A stretch of DNA of 64,000 nt from Sinomonas humi (GCF_000802235.1 NZ_JTDL01000098.1:62001-126000), one strand, 5' to 3'. Counted from the stretch's first letter, positions 44,011 to 53,329 are shown. A program made the numbers and translations. Notes: generated by a model from the letters alone, not told the origin.

Positions 44011-44457
44011 CTAGCGGCGTGAGGCGCGCTGACCGTGGGTGCGGCGCCAGGCCTCCTGCGCGGGGCAGGCATTCATGACGACGTCGAGCCCCGCGGCTTT
44101 CGCACGCGCCGCTGCAGACTCGTCTATCACCCCGAGCTGGAGCCAGACGGCCTTTGCACCGACGGCGATCGCCTGGTCCACCACATCGCCCACACGCTGG
44201 GAGTTCACGAAGCAGTCGACGGCGTCGATCGGGTGCAGTTCCGCGGGGATGTCGGCGAGCTTTGCGTAGCCCTTCTCCCCGTGGACTTCTTCCGCACGGA
44301 GGTTCACAGGGATGATCTGCTGGCCGAGCTCGTCCCGCAGGAACTCGGAAACCGAGTAGGCGGCGCGCCATTGGTTCTGGGTGAGTCCGACGACGGCCCA
44401 GCGGCCGGGCGTGTCCATGAGTCGCTCGATGACGGCGGGATCGTTGACATGTCCCAT
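44011..44457 (-). CDS. CoA-binding domain protein (YccU-like)
   Basis: A 148-residue CoA_binding_2 protein: RWAVVGLTQNQWRAAYSVSEFL (Rossmann loop), IIPVNLRAEEVHGEKGY, AVDCFVNSQRVGDVVDQAIA, AVWLQLGVIDESAAARAKAAG and a C-terminal VVMNACPAQEAWR. It is a distant relative of the protein at 18322-18822, which has GAS in the loop where this one has GLT. Unknown function. Nine bases separate it from the yjbR start. Confidence 0.83.
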   Translation of the reverse strand: MGHVNDPAVIERLMDTPGRWAVVGLTQNQWRAAYSVSEFLRDELGQQIIPVNLRAEEVHGEKGYAKLADIPAELHPIDAVDCFVNSQRVGDVVDQAIAVGAKAVWLQLGVIDESAAARAKAAGLDVVMNACPAQEAWRRTHGQRASRR

Positions 44458-44480
44458 AAAGCCACTCTACGCCGGAACGC

Positions 44481-44518
44481 CGACGGCGGCGTGGCCGCTG
44501 GGAGCCACACCGCCGTCG
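44481..44518. terminator. Terminator after the MFS gene at 44544
   Basis: GACGGCGGCGTGGC (44482-44495) pairs with 44504-44517 with one G-U step, around an 8-base loop; outer C-G adds one pair. It lies 26 bp past the stop of the MFS gene (minus strand) and just ahead of the CoA-binding protein gene. Confidence 0.75.
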
Positions 44519-44543
44519 TCGAACTGCTGCTGAAGCCTTTGGC

Positions 44544-45956
44544 TTAGACCTCCGCGACAGCCTTCCCTTCCTGATCCACGTAGCCGTAGAGCTCCGGGAG
44601 GATGAACTTGGCCGAGAGGAAGCCGATGAGGGAGAGGACGGCAACGGCGAGCGTCGCGCCCACCTTGCCCCACGAGGCGGTCATGATCGGGAACACGAAC
44701 GCGCCGAAGAACGAGGCACCCTTCACGAACACGTAGCCGAAGCCGGAGGCCGTGCCACGGAACCGCGCGGGGGCGACCATCGAGGTGATGGTCATGCCGT
44801 TCGAGGCATCCCAGTAGTGGCCCCACATGAGGGTGCACGCGCCGAGGACGATGAGCCACTGGATGTTGGCACCGAGGGCGAACGCGCCGAGCACGAGGCC
44901 AGCGAACGCGAGGCCGTAGCCCCACATCGCCACGCCGCGGTGACCGATCTTCGAGATCATGATTGGGGCGGTCAGGCCGGAGATCGTCGCAAGGACGTAG
45001 ATCGCGGCCGTGACGAAGTTGGTGCCCGTGATGTTGGTCGTGTGGCCGCTGCCCGCCACGCCGACGCCGGCGGTGACGAGGATGACCGGGAGGTAGAAGC
45101 CGAACGCCGTGAACTCGGCGCCCTGGCAGGCGTTGGAGATCCAGCCGAAGATCGTGGCCCGACGCTTGGTCTTGTCAGCCCAGATGACCTTGAGGAAGTC
45201 GCCGACCTTGGGCTTCTCCATGACGACGTTCTGGTTCGGGAGCATCTCGAGCGGATCGTTGAAGAGACGCTGGGAAACTTCCTTGGCCTTGACGAACTGG
45301 CCGCGCTGGATGAGCGAGAGCGGGGTCTCCGGCAGGTCGAGGCGCGCGAGCAGGAGGATGAAGGCAGGGATCGCGCCGACGGCGAGGGCGACGCGCCACA
45401 GGATGGCGTGGTCCATGCCGGTCATGTACATGATCGTGATGACCACGATCGAGAAGACCTCGCCGAGGCCGAACATGAACTGCCAGCGGCTGCCCATGAC
45501 CTCGCGGGCGCCCTTGGACATCGACTCCATGATGTAGGCGTAGCCGTTGGAGATGTCGCTTCCGAGCGGAATGCCGATGAGGAACCGGACGATGATCAGG
45601 TCCCAGATGTTCGTCGAGAAGCCTTGGACCAGCGCGAGCACGATGAACAGGACCATCGTGAGGATGAACACGCGCTTGCGGCCCAACCTGTCGGCGACGA
45701 AGCCGCCGATCAGCGCGCCGATGAGGGCGCCGCCCTGCACACCGGCCGTGACCAGGCCGAGCTCAACCGCGGTCGGGTGGTACTCGGCCGTGATGAAGAC
45801 GAGGACGAAGGAGATCGCGTAGAGATCCCAAGCCTCGATGAGGATCGTGGCGATCATCATCCAGCCGCCGCGGCGGCTGGACGTGGTGCCGTCCTTGTTC
45901 AGAAGGACCTCGGTTGCCTCGTCGGACAACCGTCGGATGGTGGTCTGATCCATCAT
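44544..45956 (-). CDS. MFS transporter, sugar/organic-acid porter type
   Basis: A 470-residue carrier with about twelve membrane segments. GGFVADRLGRKRVFILTMVL after the second helix, GSRWQFMFGLGEVFSIVVI, and LDLPETPLSLIQRGQFVKA before the central loop are MFS sugar-porter motifs. Transcribed divergently from a FadR-type GntR gene, which presumably controls it. The substrate cannot be read; sequence form suggests a sugar acid or aromatic acid rather than a hexose. ATG at 45956 (or 45953) after AAAGG. Confidence 0.82.
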   Translation of the reverse strand: MMDQTTIRRLSDEATEVLLNKDGTTSSRRGGWMMIATILIEAWDLYAISFVLVFITAEYHPTAVELGLVTAGVQGGALIGALIGGFVADRLGRKRVFILTMVLFIVLALVQGFSTNIWDLIIVRFLIGIPLGSDISNGYAYIMESMSKGAREVMGSRWQFMFGLGEVFSIVVITIMYMTGMDHAILWRVALAVGAIPAFILLLARLDLPETPLSLIQRGQFVKAKEVSQRLFNDPLEMLPNQNVVMEKPKVGDFLKVIWADKTKRRATIFGWISNACQGAEFTAFGFYLPVILVTAGVGVAGSGHTTNITGTNFVTAAIYVLATISGLTAPIMISKIGHRGVAMWGYGLAFAGLVLGAFALGANIQWLIVLGACTLMWGHYWDASNGMTITSMVAPARFRGTASGFGYVFVKGASFFGAFVFPIMTASWGKVGATLAVAVLSLIGFLSAKFILPELYGYVDQEGKAVAEV

Positions 45957-46076
45957 CGCCTTTCTTGCTGGCAACCGGCGCACGCTGCACCAGCCGGCGA
46001 GGCGGTGTGAGTTGACGCCATAGTCACTCCTTGATGGGGGTGGTTTACATCTGCTTCTCGTGTCCCAGATGCGTCA

Positions 46077-46089
46077 TAGATCATATCTA
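46077..46089. promoter_or_regulatory. Candidate GntR operator between MFS and FadR-type genes
   Basis: TAGATCATATCTA is a 13-bp palindrome (TAGAT/ATCTA). It lies 66 bp before the GntR gene start and 121 bp before the MFS gene start; a related half site TATGATGTAGA follows at about 46112. Confidence 0.5.
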
Positions 46090-46154
46090 AAAGCGTGACT
46101 TATGCAACAGCTATGATGTAGACACGCGATCGTCGCTGATCTACAGGAGTTTCC

Positions 46155-46940
46155 ATGCCGGTAGCAGGCCCTCTTAAGACCACCGGCGCAGTTCTCAGCG
46201 GGCTGCACGGAAAGGTCCTCGACGGCATGGGTTCCGCAATCGCGGACGGCACCCTCGCCGAGGGCAGCGTCCTGCAGATCGAGGAACTGGAAGAGCGTTA
46301 CGCCGTTTCGCGGTCCGTCGTGAGAGAGGCCGTACGGGTTCTGGCGTCAATGGGACTCGTGGCGATGCGCCGCCGCATCGGCGTTCAGATCCTGCCCAAG
46401 AGCGATTGGAACGTCTTCGACCCGCAAGTGATCCGCTGGCGGCTCGACTCCTCGAATCGCTTCGCCCAACTGCGTTCGCTCATCGAGCTTCGGAGCGCCG
46501 TCGAGCCTGCGGCCGCCCGCCTCGCCGCCCTCCGCGCGCCGCAGGAGCGCGCCGCGGAGATCGTAGCGCTCGCCGGCGAACTGTGGGCGGCCGGGCAGGA
46601 CACCGACAGCGAACGCTTCCTGCGGCTCGACATCGAGTTCCACCGACGGGTGCTCGCCGCCTCCGGCAACGAGATGTTCGCAGCCCTGTACCCGCTCGTC
46701 GAAGAGGTCCTCGCGGGCCGGACGCACCACGGGCTCATGCCCGAGCGCCCGCACGAGGAAGCCCTCGAGCACCACATGAACGTGGCCGTCGCGATCCAAC
46801 GCTCGGATCCGGACGGCGCCCACGAGGCCATGCTCGCGTTGATGAGCCGCACCATGACCGAAGTCAGCGAGCGGTTCGGGGCGCCGGAGAGCCTGCAGGT
46901 CGACGAGCCGCAGCAGCCCGAACAGGCCGCCCAGCCCTAG
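46155..46940 (+). CDS. FadR-subfamily GntR regulator
   Basis: A 261-residue regulator: winged helix with LQIEELEERYAVSRSVVREAVRVLASMGLV, then a helical FCD domain (RLDIEFHRRVLAASGNEMFAAL holds the metal-binding Asp/His pattern). LIELRSAVEPAAARLAALRA resembles sugar-acid regulators such as DgoR. It faces the MFS gene across a palindrome. ATG after CAGGAG. The stop codon lies in a short tandem repeat. Confidence 0.85.
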   Translation: MPVAGPLKTTGAVLSGLHGKVLDGMGSAIADGTLAEGSVLQIEELEERYAVSRSVVREAVRVLASMGLVAMRRRIGVQILPKSDWNVFDPQVIRWRLDSSNRFAQLRSLIELRSAVEPAAARLAALRAPQERAAEIVALAGELWAAGQDTDSERFLRLDIEFHRRVLAASGNEMFAALYPLVEEVLAGRTHHGLMPERPHEEALEHHMNVAVAIQRSDPDGAHEAMLALMSRTMTEVSERFGAPESLQVDEPQQPEQAAQP

Positions 46941-46971
46941 GCCGCGCAGACCCTAGGCCGCGCAGACCTAG
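46936..46971 (+). repeat. Short tandem repeat over the FadR-type gene stop
   Basis: CCTAGGCCGCGCAGAC starts at 46936 and again at 46952; CCTAG recurs at 46967. Each copy contains the TAG that ends the gene, so the stop is duplicated downstream. Confidence 0.65.
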
Positions 46972-47003
46972 CCGGCCAGCCCGAGCCGCCTAGCCCTAGT
47001 TCG

Positions 47004-47366
47004 TCAGCTCATGCACAGACAGAACGGGTGGCCAGCGGGGTCGAGGAAGACACGGAACGTTGCCCCTGGCTGATGCTCGTGCTTCCTGGCGCCGAGTTCG
47101 ACGACGGCGGATTCGGCGGCGTCGAGATCGTCGACCACCACGTCGAGATGCATCTGCTGGGGCAGTTCTTGGCTCGGCCAGCGGGGAGGCTGGTAGTCCT
47201 CGACCTTCTGGAAGCAGATGCAGTCCCCGTAATCGGCCCGCACCTCGGCCCAGCGGAGATCGCTGTCCACGTCCACTTTCCAGTCCAAGAGGGCGCCGTA
47301 GAACCTCGCTAGCGCGCCGGGGTCTGGACAGTCGATGACAAGGCTGGGAAGTCGCGCGATCGCCAT
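47004..47366 (-). CDS. VOC (glyoxalase-fold) family protein
   Basis: A 120-residue two-module VOC protein. LPSLVIDCPDPGALARFYGALLDWK opens the fold, QQMHLDVVVDDLDAAESAVVELG starts the second half, and VFLDPAGHPFCLCMS ends it. Such proteins include antibiotic-binding and isomerase types; no metal set is decisive here. Gene lies between the FadR-type and sigma-factor blocks, 9 bp after the anti-sigma gene's stop but facing the same way, so read-through is possible. Confidence 0.83.
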   Translation of the reverse strand: MAIARLPSLVIDCPDPGALARFYGALLDWKVDVDSDLRWAEVRADYGDCICFQKVEDYQPPRWPSQELPQQMHLDVVVDDLDAAESAVVELGARKHEHQPGATFRVFLDPAGHPFCLCMS

Positions 47367-47375
47367 GGCGACACT

Positions 47376-48347
47376 CTAGTGCCGGGTGCCGAGCGCGGCG
47401 AGGGCTCGCCCGCTGCTATTGCCGTGCTGCTGCCCGAGGGCACCGGCGGCGGCCGAGGCGGCATGCTGCCCCGCTCCCGATGCCACGGCCACAGCTTCCT
47501 TGACAGGCGGGGAGGCTACGGCCGTGGACTCTGGCGCCGGGGCGAAGGTGGCCGCAATGGCCTGAGCCGTCGCAGCCGCTTCCTGGGCGATGTGCCGGCC
47601 CCGGTTCACAACCGGCTCTGCCCGGTGCCGCGGGGCCGGACGCTGCGAGAGCGCCGCACCGGCGTCCTGCGCGACGGCGGAGGGGTCCTCGACGCGGGCG
47701 GCGGCGGGAGCGATCGCAGCCTCGGCGGGGGCCTCGTGCGCGGGCGGCGCCGAGGGGAAGACGACGCCGGAGCTCGCCGGAGCGTCTTTCCCCCCGCTGG
47801 TGGGCGCCGGGCTGCGATCCGCGTGAGCCACAGGGCTTCCGCCTGCCGCGGCGGCGAAGGCCTGCGCCTCGCGCACAACGGGATCCGGAGCCTCGGATGT
47901 CTCGCCCTGAGCCGCGGCGTCAGCCCCCGCTTGGGGGGCAACGATCGCGCTGCGGGCGCCGGCCTGTGGTGGGTTCGCCGAGTAGTCCACGCCGCCGAGA
48001 GCCGCCACTCCAGTGGCGCTGAGCCCGACGCCGGCGATCACCGCCGCACTGATGGCGGCCCCCCGGTGCCGCTTCCGTAGGGTGAAGGGAACAACGGGGG
48101 CCACTTGCGGCGAGAGCTTCCCGATGGCTGCCTCGGCAGCCCGGGTAGCGGCGCGGCTCGGGGCGACGCCGCCCGAAGCAGCAGTCCCCTGTGCGAGTAG
48201 CTCGGCGAGGGCGCCTGTTGGCGCGGGCGCCTCAGCCGGGCACATCGTTTGGAGGGATTCAAGCGTACGGGTGAGCGCGCCGTCGTCCGCCAGACCGGCA
48301 TCGGAGAGGATTTCCGCCACCATCTCCCGCATCGAATCGCTGCTCAC
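47376..48347 (-). CDS. Putative anti-sigma factor with a long Ala/Pro-rich outer domain
   Basis: A 323-residue single-pass membrane protein. Residues 1-90 form a cytosolic part with no clear zinc anti-sigma motif; a membrane segment AAISAAVIAGVGLSATGVAALGG follows near residue 95-117; the remaining 200 residues are low-complexity Ala, Pro, Gly and Glu, outside the cell. It starts within the stop of an ECF-type sigma gene (ATGA), the usual arrangement for a sigma and its anti-sigma. I infer the role from that pairing; the sequence alone would only say membrane protein. Confidence 0.65.
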   Translation of the reverse strand: MSSDSMREMVAEILSDAGLADDGALTRTLESLQTMCPAEAPAPTGALAELLAQGTAASGGVAPSRAATRAAEAAIGKLSPQVAPVVPFTLRKRHRGAAISAAVIAGVGLSATGVAALGGVDYSANPPQAGARSAIVAPQAGADAAAQGETSEAPDPVVREAQAFAAAAGGSPVAHADRSPAPTSGGKDAPASSGVVFPSAPPAHEAPAEAAIAPAAARVEDPSAVAQDAGAALSQRPAPRHRAEPVVNRGRHIAQEAAATAQAIAATFAPAPESTAVASPPVKEAVAVASGAGQHAASAAAGALGQQHGNSSGRALAALGTRH

Positions 48348-48925
48348 TGTGCCATCACCCCTTCCGAAACTATCTCGCGTAGCGCTTTGAGGCCCCGCCT
48401 TTGAAGCTGTTTGACCGCGCCCGGCGTCTTGCCGAGCACACTGGCGACGTCCTCGACGCTGAGTTCACCCACGATCCGGAGCATCAGGACATCCCTCTGC
48501 TCAGGCTTGAGCGCCCCGATCAGCAGATGCGCGTCCGTCTGCCCTGTCCGGACGAGCGCCTCCGCCTCCGCTGACGGAACGGCGCGCAGGTCCAGGAGCG
48601 GGTCGTAGTCCACGCTCCGTGGCCGTCGCTCGACTCGGCGGTAGTAGTCGACCACCCGCGCGTGCGCGACCGAGAAGACGAAGGTCCGAAGGCCGGCAAC
48701 GCCTCCCGTGATTTCGCCGATGCGAGGCAGGACGCTCAGGAAGACATCCTGCATGAGCGCCTCGGGGTCATCTACGCCGCGGGCGCCGAAGTAGCCGAGG
48801 ACCGCGGGGGCGAGGCTTTCGTAGACACGCGCGAAGAGGTCCGTCTCCGGCAGAACGCCCGCGATCAAGTCGCGATCCGTGAGCGAATCCGGCACTGATC
48901 CCCGCTCTCGTCGAGAACTCCCCAT
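48344..48925 (-). CDS. ECF-type RNA polymerase sigma factor
   Basis: A 193-residue sigma factor from the ATG at 48925. Region 2: LAPAVLGYFGARGVDDPEALMQDVFLSVLPRI and FVFSVAHARVVDYYRR; region 4: LKPEQRDVLMLRIVGELSVEDVASVLGKTPGAVKQLQRRGL. The frame is open to 49237, but the extra stretch spans a terminator and has no homology; a GTG at 48895 is an alternative start. Stimulus unknown. Confidence 0.85.
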   Translation of the reverse strand: MGSSRRERGSVPDSLTDRDLIAGVLPETDLFARVYESLAPAVLGYFGARGVDDPEALMQDVFLSVLPRIGEITGGVAGLRTFVFSVAHARVVDYYRRVERRPRSVDYDPLLDLRAVPSAEAEALVRTGQTDAHLLIGALKPEQRDVLMLRIVGELSVEDVASVLGKTPGAVKQLQRRGLKALREIVSEGVMAQ

Positions 48926-48984
48926 TGGCCGTCCCAGTGTACGGGCAAGGAGGCGTTCTCGTCCCGACTGCTGGAGACATGAAA

Positions 48985-49030
48985 GAAGCCGGGCTGGAAC
49001 ATGATGGGGGACAGATTCCAGCCCGGCTTC
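48985..49030. terminator. Terminator after purA
   Basis: GAAGCCGGGCTGGAA (48985-48999) and its perfect complement (49016-49030) form a 15-bp stem with a 16-base loop. On the minus strand it follows purA by 95 bp; A/T-rich tracts lie between (about 49078-49100). Confidence 0.8.
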
Positions 49031-49124
49031 CACATATGTCATCGTTCCGGGAGGCCCGGGGGTTACGCGGGTACGAGATTTTTTGAGAATTTTTCGAAAT
49101 GCAGCTCGGGCGCGTCGCGCCGCG

Positions 49125-50411
49125 TCAGTCGATGAGGTCCCGGACCACGATCGTCTGCTCCCGGTCGGGGCCGACGCCGATCGCCGAGAAGCGCGTGCCC
49201 GAAAGCTTTTCGAGGGCCAAGACGTAGTCGCGTGCATTTGCCGGTAGGTCGTCGAGGGTCCGGGCGCCAGAGATGTCCTCGGTCCAGCCGTCGAAGTACT
49301 CGAAGATCGGCTTGGCGTGGTGGAACTCGGTCTGCGTCATGGGCATTTCGTCGTGCCGGACGCCGTCGACGTCGTACGCGACGCACACCGGGATCTTCTC
49401 GATGCCGGTGAGCACGTCGAGCTTCGTCAGGAAGTAGTCAGTGAAGCCGTTCACGCGCGAGGCATGCCGCGCGAGGACCGAGTCGTACCAGCCGCAGCGG
49501 CGCGGGCGCCCGGTGTTGACGCCGAACTCGCCGCCGGTCTTCTGGAGGTACTCGCCCATCTCGTCGAAGAGCTCGGTCGGGAAGGGACCGGCGCCTACGC
49601 GGGTCGTGTACGCCTTGATGATCCCGATGGCCCTGGAGATGCGCGTGGGGCCGATCCCCGAGCCGACCGAGGCCCCGCCCGCGGTCGGGTTCGACGACGT
49701 CACAAACGGGTACGTGCCGTGGTCGACGTCGAGGAATGTTGCCTGGCCGCCTTCCATGAGGACGACCTTGCCGTCGTCGAGCGCCTTGTTGAGCTCGTAG
49801 GTCGAGTCGATCATGAGCGGGCGCAGGCGGTCCGCGAAGCCGAGGAAGTAGTCGACCGTCTCGTCGACGCTCACGGCGCGGCGGTTGTAGACCTTGACGA
49901 GAAGCTCGTTCTTCTGGTGCAGGGAACCCTCGACCTTCTGACGCAGGATCGACTCGTCGAAGACGTCCTGCACGCGGATGCCGAGACGCGCGACCTTGTC
50001 CATATAGGCCGGCCCGATTCCGCGCCCAGTGGTCCCGATCGCGCGCTTGCCGAGGAAACGTTCCGTCACCTTGTCCAGCGTCTGGTGGTACGGGGCGACC
50101 AGGTGGGCGTTCGCCGAGACACGGAGGCGGGACGTGTCGCCTCCGCGGGCCTCGAGGCCCTCGATCTCGTCGAAGAGCGCCTCGAGGTTCACGACGCAGC
50201 CGTTGCCGATGATCGGGATCGCGTTGGGGCTCAGGATGCCAGCGGGAAGGAGCTTGAGCTCGTACTTCTCGCCGCCGACGACCACCGTGTGCCCGGCATT
50301 GTTGCCGCCGTTCGGCTTCACCACGTAATCCACGCGGCCCCCGAGCAGATCCGTAGCCTTGCCCTTGCCCTCATCGCCCCACTGGGCTCCGACGATCACG
50401 ATTGCTGGCAT
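49125..50411 (-). CDS. purA: Adenylosuccinate synthetase
   Basis: A 428-residue GTP-dependent ligase joining IMP and aspartate in AMP synthesis. P-loop-like [16 protein letters not shown] at the start, [39 protein letters not shown], the switch loop [20 protein letters not shown] and the base-recognition end [15 protein letters not shown]. Full family length. Single gene, well away from purSQL. Confidence 0.97.
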   Translation of the reverse strand: MPAIVIVGAQWGDEGKGKATDLLGGRVDYVVKPNGGNNAGHTVVVGGEKYELKLLPAGILSPNAIPIIGNGCVVNLEALFDEIEGLEARGGDTSRLRVSANAHLVAPYHQTLDKVTERFLGKRAIGTTGRGIGPAYMDKVARLGIRVQDVFDESILRQKVEGSLHQKNELLVKVYNRRAVSVDETVDYFLGFADRLRPLMIDSTYELNKALDDGKVVLMEGGQATFLDVDHGTYPFVTSSNPTAGGASVGSGIGPTRISRAIGIIKAYTTRVGAGPFPTELFDEMGEYLQKTGGEFGVNTGRPRRCGWYDSVLARHASRVNGFTDYFLTKLDVLTGIEKIPVCVAYDVDGVRHDEMPMTQTEFHHAKPIFEYFDGWTEDISGARTLDDLPANARDYVLALEKLSGTRFSAIGVGPDREQTIVVRDLID

Positions 50412-50583
50412 GGATTCCTCCCCGGGTACGCCTACGGTCCCTCTGGCCGACAGCCTTCATGCGAAAGCCCCGTCTCTTACGCGCACCTCTCAATGAAGCT
50501 GCGCGGCAAGATTGCCGGGGCTCTTGCCACCCAAGTCTACCGAAGCGCGGCATGAAGTGCCGAAGACGGGGGAACCATCACGC

Positions 50584-51447
50584 ATGGGAAAATCGGTGGA
50601 AGATCATCGGAGCCCGGGCGACAAGTCCCGCAACGCAGCGGAGGACGGCGCCCGCACAGTAGAGCGCGGGGCTGAGGAAGCCTCGCGCTCCCCTTGGGCC
50701 ACGGGGGTGGCGCGCGTCGGATTCGTGTTCGTCGGGCTCCTCCACGTGCTTATCGCGTGGCTCGCCGTCCGGGTGGCGCTGGGCGGGAGCAACAACAACG
50801 CCGACGAGTCGGGGGCCGTCGCACAGATCGCCTCGGCCCCCGGCGGCCCATTGATCCTCGGAGGAGGGACGCTCTGCTGCGCGGCACTCGCCCTGTGGAT
50901 GTTCTTCGAGTTCTTCGCCGAATGGCGCCGCCACGGAAAGCCGACGAAGGGCCTCGGGCCGGGAGGGACCGGCGTCGCCTACGCCGCCCTCGCCGTGCTG
51001 TTCGCGACGTTCGCGCTCGGCAATCGGAAGAATTCGAGCCAGCAGTCCAGCGAGATCACCGCCACGCTCCTCGCGGCGCCGCTCGGCGTCGTCGTCCTCA
51101 TCATCGCGGGGCTGGTGCTGCTCGGGGCGGCAGGCTACTTCGGCTTCCGCGGGTTCACACAGTCCTTCTTGGGGAAGGACGCCCAGCCTCAGCCCTCGGT
51201 GCCCGGCTGGGTGAAGATCGTCGGTAGCGTCGGGTATGTCGCGAAGGGAGTGGCGCTTGCCGTCCTCGGGGTCTTGGTCCTTGTCGCGACCGCGCGGCAC
51301 GATCCACAACAGCAGACCGGCCTCGACGGCGCCCTCAAGAGCCTCGCGGGGCAGCCGTTCGGCGGGTGGATCCTGGGCGCCGTCGCAATCGGCTTGGCCT
51401 GCTACGGCGTGTACTCGGCGGCAAGGGCAAAGTACGCCCACTTCTGA
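50584..51447 (+). CDS. DUF1206 membrane protein
   Basis: A 287-residue membrane protein. After a charged tail of about 38 residues there are six membrane segments in three two-helix repeats (VARVGFVFVGLLHVLIAWLA; GVAYAALAVLFATFALG; VGYVAKGVALAVLGVLVLVA mark the first helix of each). This is the DUF1206 layout; function unknown. The ATG at 50584 is favoured because the upstream 24 codons have no homology. The stop is followed at once by the second 31-bp repeat cluster. Confidence 0.83.
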   Translation: MGKSVEDHRSPGDKSRNAAEDGARTVERGAEEASRSPWATGVARVGFVFVGLLHVLIAWLAVRVALGGSNNNADESGAVAQIASAPGGPLILGGGTLCCAALALWMFFEFFAEWRRHGKPTKGLGPGGTGVAYAALAVLFATFALGNRKNSSQQSSEITATLLAAPLGVVVLIIAGLVLLGAAGYFGFRGFTQSFLGKDAQPQPSVPGWVKIVGSVGYVAKGVALAVLGVLVLVATARHDPQQQTGLDGALKSLAGQPFGGWILGAVAIGLACYGVYSAARAKYAHF

Positions 51448-51600
51448 CCGTCTCGGGTACAGATACTCCCCCTCTTTCGCCGTCTCGGGTACAGATACTC
51501 CCCCCTCTCGCCGTCTCAGGTACAGATACTCCCCCTCTTTCACCGTCTCAGGTACAGATACTTTCCGTCTACGTCACCTCGGGTACGCGAACTGGCGAGC
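51448..51600 (+). repeat. 31/32-bp tandem repeat cluster 2 (five units)
   Basis: Units start at 51448, 51480, 51511, 51543 and 51574. The first four read CCGTCTC[G/A]GGTACAGATACT plus a C/T-rich tail; the fifth ends CTCGGGTACGCGAACTGGCGAG, the other arm type. They begin directly after the DUF1206 stop, in the sense of that gene. The remaining gap to 51724 shows nothing else. Confidence 0.9.
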
Positions 51601-51724
51601 TCCCCAAGCGGCCGACGACGACGCGGGGCCAACCGGCGTCGTCGTCGACCCCTTTGGACTTTCTCTCCTAGGCTGACGAGGGGACGAGAGGGGCGTCTCG
51701 AATCGATCAAGCGAAGGAGCAGTC

Positions 51725-52825
51725 ATGACCAGGACCCACCGCATCGCCGTGATTGCAGGAGACGGCATAGGCCAAGAGGTCATGCCCGAAGGCCTGCGAG
51801 CACTGGAATCGGCGTCGGAAGCCTTTGACTTCGCCCTTCAAACGACCGAATTCGACTATGCGAACGTCGAGTATTTCCGCAAGCACGGGCGGATGCTCCC
51901 CGAAGACTGGTTCGACGAACTGAGCACCTTCGACGCGATCTTCTTCGGTGCAGTGGGCTGGCCAGAGGTCGTCCCAGACCACGTGTCCCTATGGGGCAGC
52001 CTTCTTCAATTCCGCCGCCACTTCGACCAATACATCAACCTCCGACCGGTGAAACTGCTGGCCGGAATGAAGAGCCCGCTCGCCGACCGCGCACCCGGGG
52101 ACGTCGATTTCTATGTGGTCCGCGAGAATACCGAGGGCGAGTATTCGAGCATCGGCGGAAAGATCTTCGAAGGCACCGATCGGGAGACCGTCATCCAAGA
52201 GACCGTCATGACCCGCACGGGCGTAGACCGGGTCCTCAAATACGCCTTCGAACTGGCCCAGAACCGCCCGCGGAAGCACCTGACCTCCGCAACGAAGAGC
52301 AACGGGATCTCTATCACGATGCCGTATTGGGACGAACGCGTCGAAGAAATGGCGAAGCGCTACCCCGAAGTGAATGTCGACAAGTTCCACATCGACATCC
52401 TCACCGCCAATTTCGTCATGCACCCGGACTGGTTCGATGTCGTCGTCGCGAGCAATCTCTTCGGCGACATCCTCTCCGATTTGGGCCCGGCGTGCACCGG
52501 AACCATCGGCATCGCCCCCAGCGCCAACATCAACCCTGAACGCCGCTTCCCCAGCCTATTCGAGCCCGTGCACGGCTCGGCACCCGACATTGCAGGGAAA
52601 GGCATTGCCAATCCGGTGGGCCAGATTTGGAGTGCTGCCCTCATGCTCGAGCACCTGGGCGAGCGCAATGCGGGCGCTGCCGTGCAGCGCGCTTTCGAAA
52701 ACGTGCTGGCCGAGGCGCAGCAAGGCATCGTCACTCCCGACCTGGGCGGCCAGGGAAGCACGCAGACCCTGGGGACTGCCGTGGCCGCCGAGATCAAGGC
52801 GGTGGCCGGCGCTTCCGGAAAGTGA
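51725..52825 (+). CDS. Tartrate/D-malate dehydrogenase (decarboxylating) family
   Basis: A 366-residue NAD-dependent enzyme of the isopropylmalate/isocitrate dehydrogenase fold. HRIAVIAGDGIGQEVMPEGL; the substrate loop VSLWGSLLQFRRHFDQYINLRPVKLL, whose LWGSLL form separates tartrate/D-malate enzymes from LeuB; YVVRENTEGEYSSIGG; SNLFGDILSDLGPACTGTIG (metal Asp); PVHGSAPDIAGKGIANP. It likely oxidises tartrate or D-malate. ATG after AAGGAG. Single gene; fits the sugar-acid theme of the window. Confidence 0.87.
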   Translation: MTRTHRIAVIAGDGIGQEVMPEGLRALESASEAFDFALQTTEFDYANVEYFRKHGRMLPEDWFDELSTFDAIFFGAVGWPEVVPDHVSLWGSLLQFRRHFDQYINLRPVKLLAGMKSPLADRAPGDVDFYVVRENTEGEYSSIGGKIFEGTDRETVIQETVMTRTGVDRVLKYAFELAQNRPRKHLTSATKSNGISITMPYWDERVEEMAKRYPEVNVDKFHIDILTANFVMHPDWFDVVVASNLFGDILSDLGPACTGTIGIAPSANINPERRFPSLFEPVHGSAPDIAGKGIANPVGQIWSAALMLEHLGERNAGAAVQRAFENVLAEAQQGIVTPDLGGQGSTQTLGTAVAAEIKAVAGASGK

Positions 52826-52836
52826 ATGGGCCGAGT

Positions 52837-53271
52837 TCAGGCTTCCAGCAGTTCCTTCAAGCTATCGAGGACCAGGCGCCAGGTTTTCTCAGACTCGGCA
52901 GCCTCCTCTTCGCTCGTATTGTTTCCCTGAGTGATTGTTACAGAAGAAGTATTATTGTCGCCATCATTGATCCGATATTCGACAGTATGGTAATTCTCTG
53001 GCACATCCGGCTTGCCACTCAAGGGGCTGTAATGGCTCACGCGCAAAATCTCCGGAGGCTCGAAGACGAGGACGACGCCGTGGTCCTCGTACGGCTTTCC
53101 GTGCCATTCCCCACTGAAATAGATCGGGCTCCCCACCTCCCACGTGGTTTTGACCTGGGTGCCCAAAAAGTACTTCTTGATCTCTTCGGGAGTCGTCAGC
53201 GCGCTCCAGATCGCTTCGCGGCTCGCCGCGATCTTCACGGAGGCCACAGCGTCCCTAGCTTTGCCCGTCAT
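52837..53271 (-). CDS. SRPBCC (AHSA1-like) domain protein
   Basis: A 144-residue START/Bet v1-fold protein: VKIAASREAIWSALTTPEEIKKYFLGTQVKTTWEVG, PIYFSGEWHGKPYEDHGVVL and KTWRLVLDSLKELLEA are typical of AHSA1/activator-of-Hsp90-like bacterial proteins, whose ligands are mostly unknown. The DNA here (about 52.8-53.3 kb) is visibly lower in G+C than its surroundings, which may mean recent acquisition. Its 5' side meets the third 31-bp repeat cluster. Confidence 0.82.
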   Translation of the reverse strand: MTGKARDAVASVKIAASREAIWSALTTPEEIKKYFLGTQVKTTWEVGSPIYFSGEWHGKPYEDHGVVLVFEPPEILRVSHYSPLSGKPDVPENYHTVEYRINDGDNNTSSVTITQGNNTSEEEAAESEKTWRLVLDSLKELLEA

Positions 53272-53329
53272 ATCACCCTCCTCGGAGCCATAAAGTACTC
53301 CGCCCGAGGAGGAAGTCCAATGGCTGAGG

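Noticed and set aside
48926-49237. N-terminal extension of the sigma factor
   Set aside because: It would run through the purA terminator and the end of purA, with no sigma homology.
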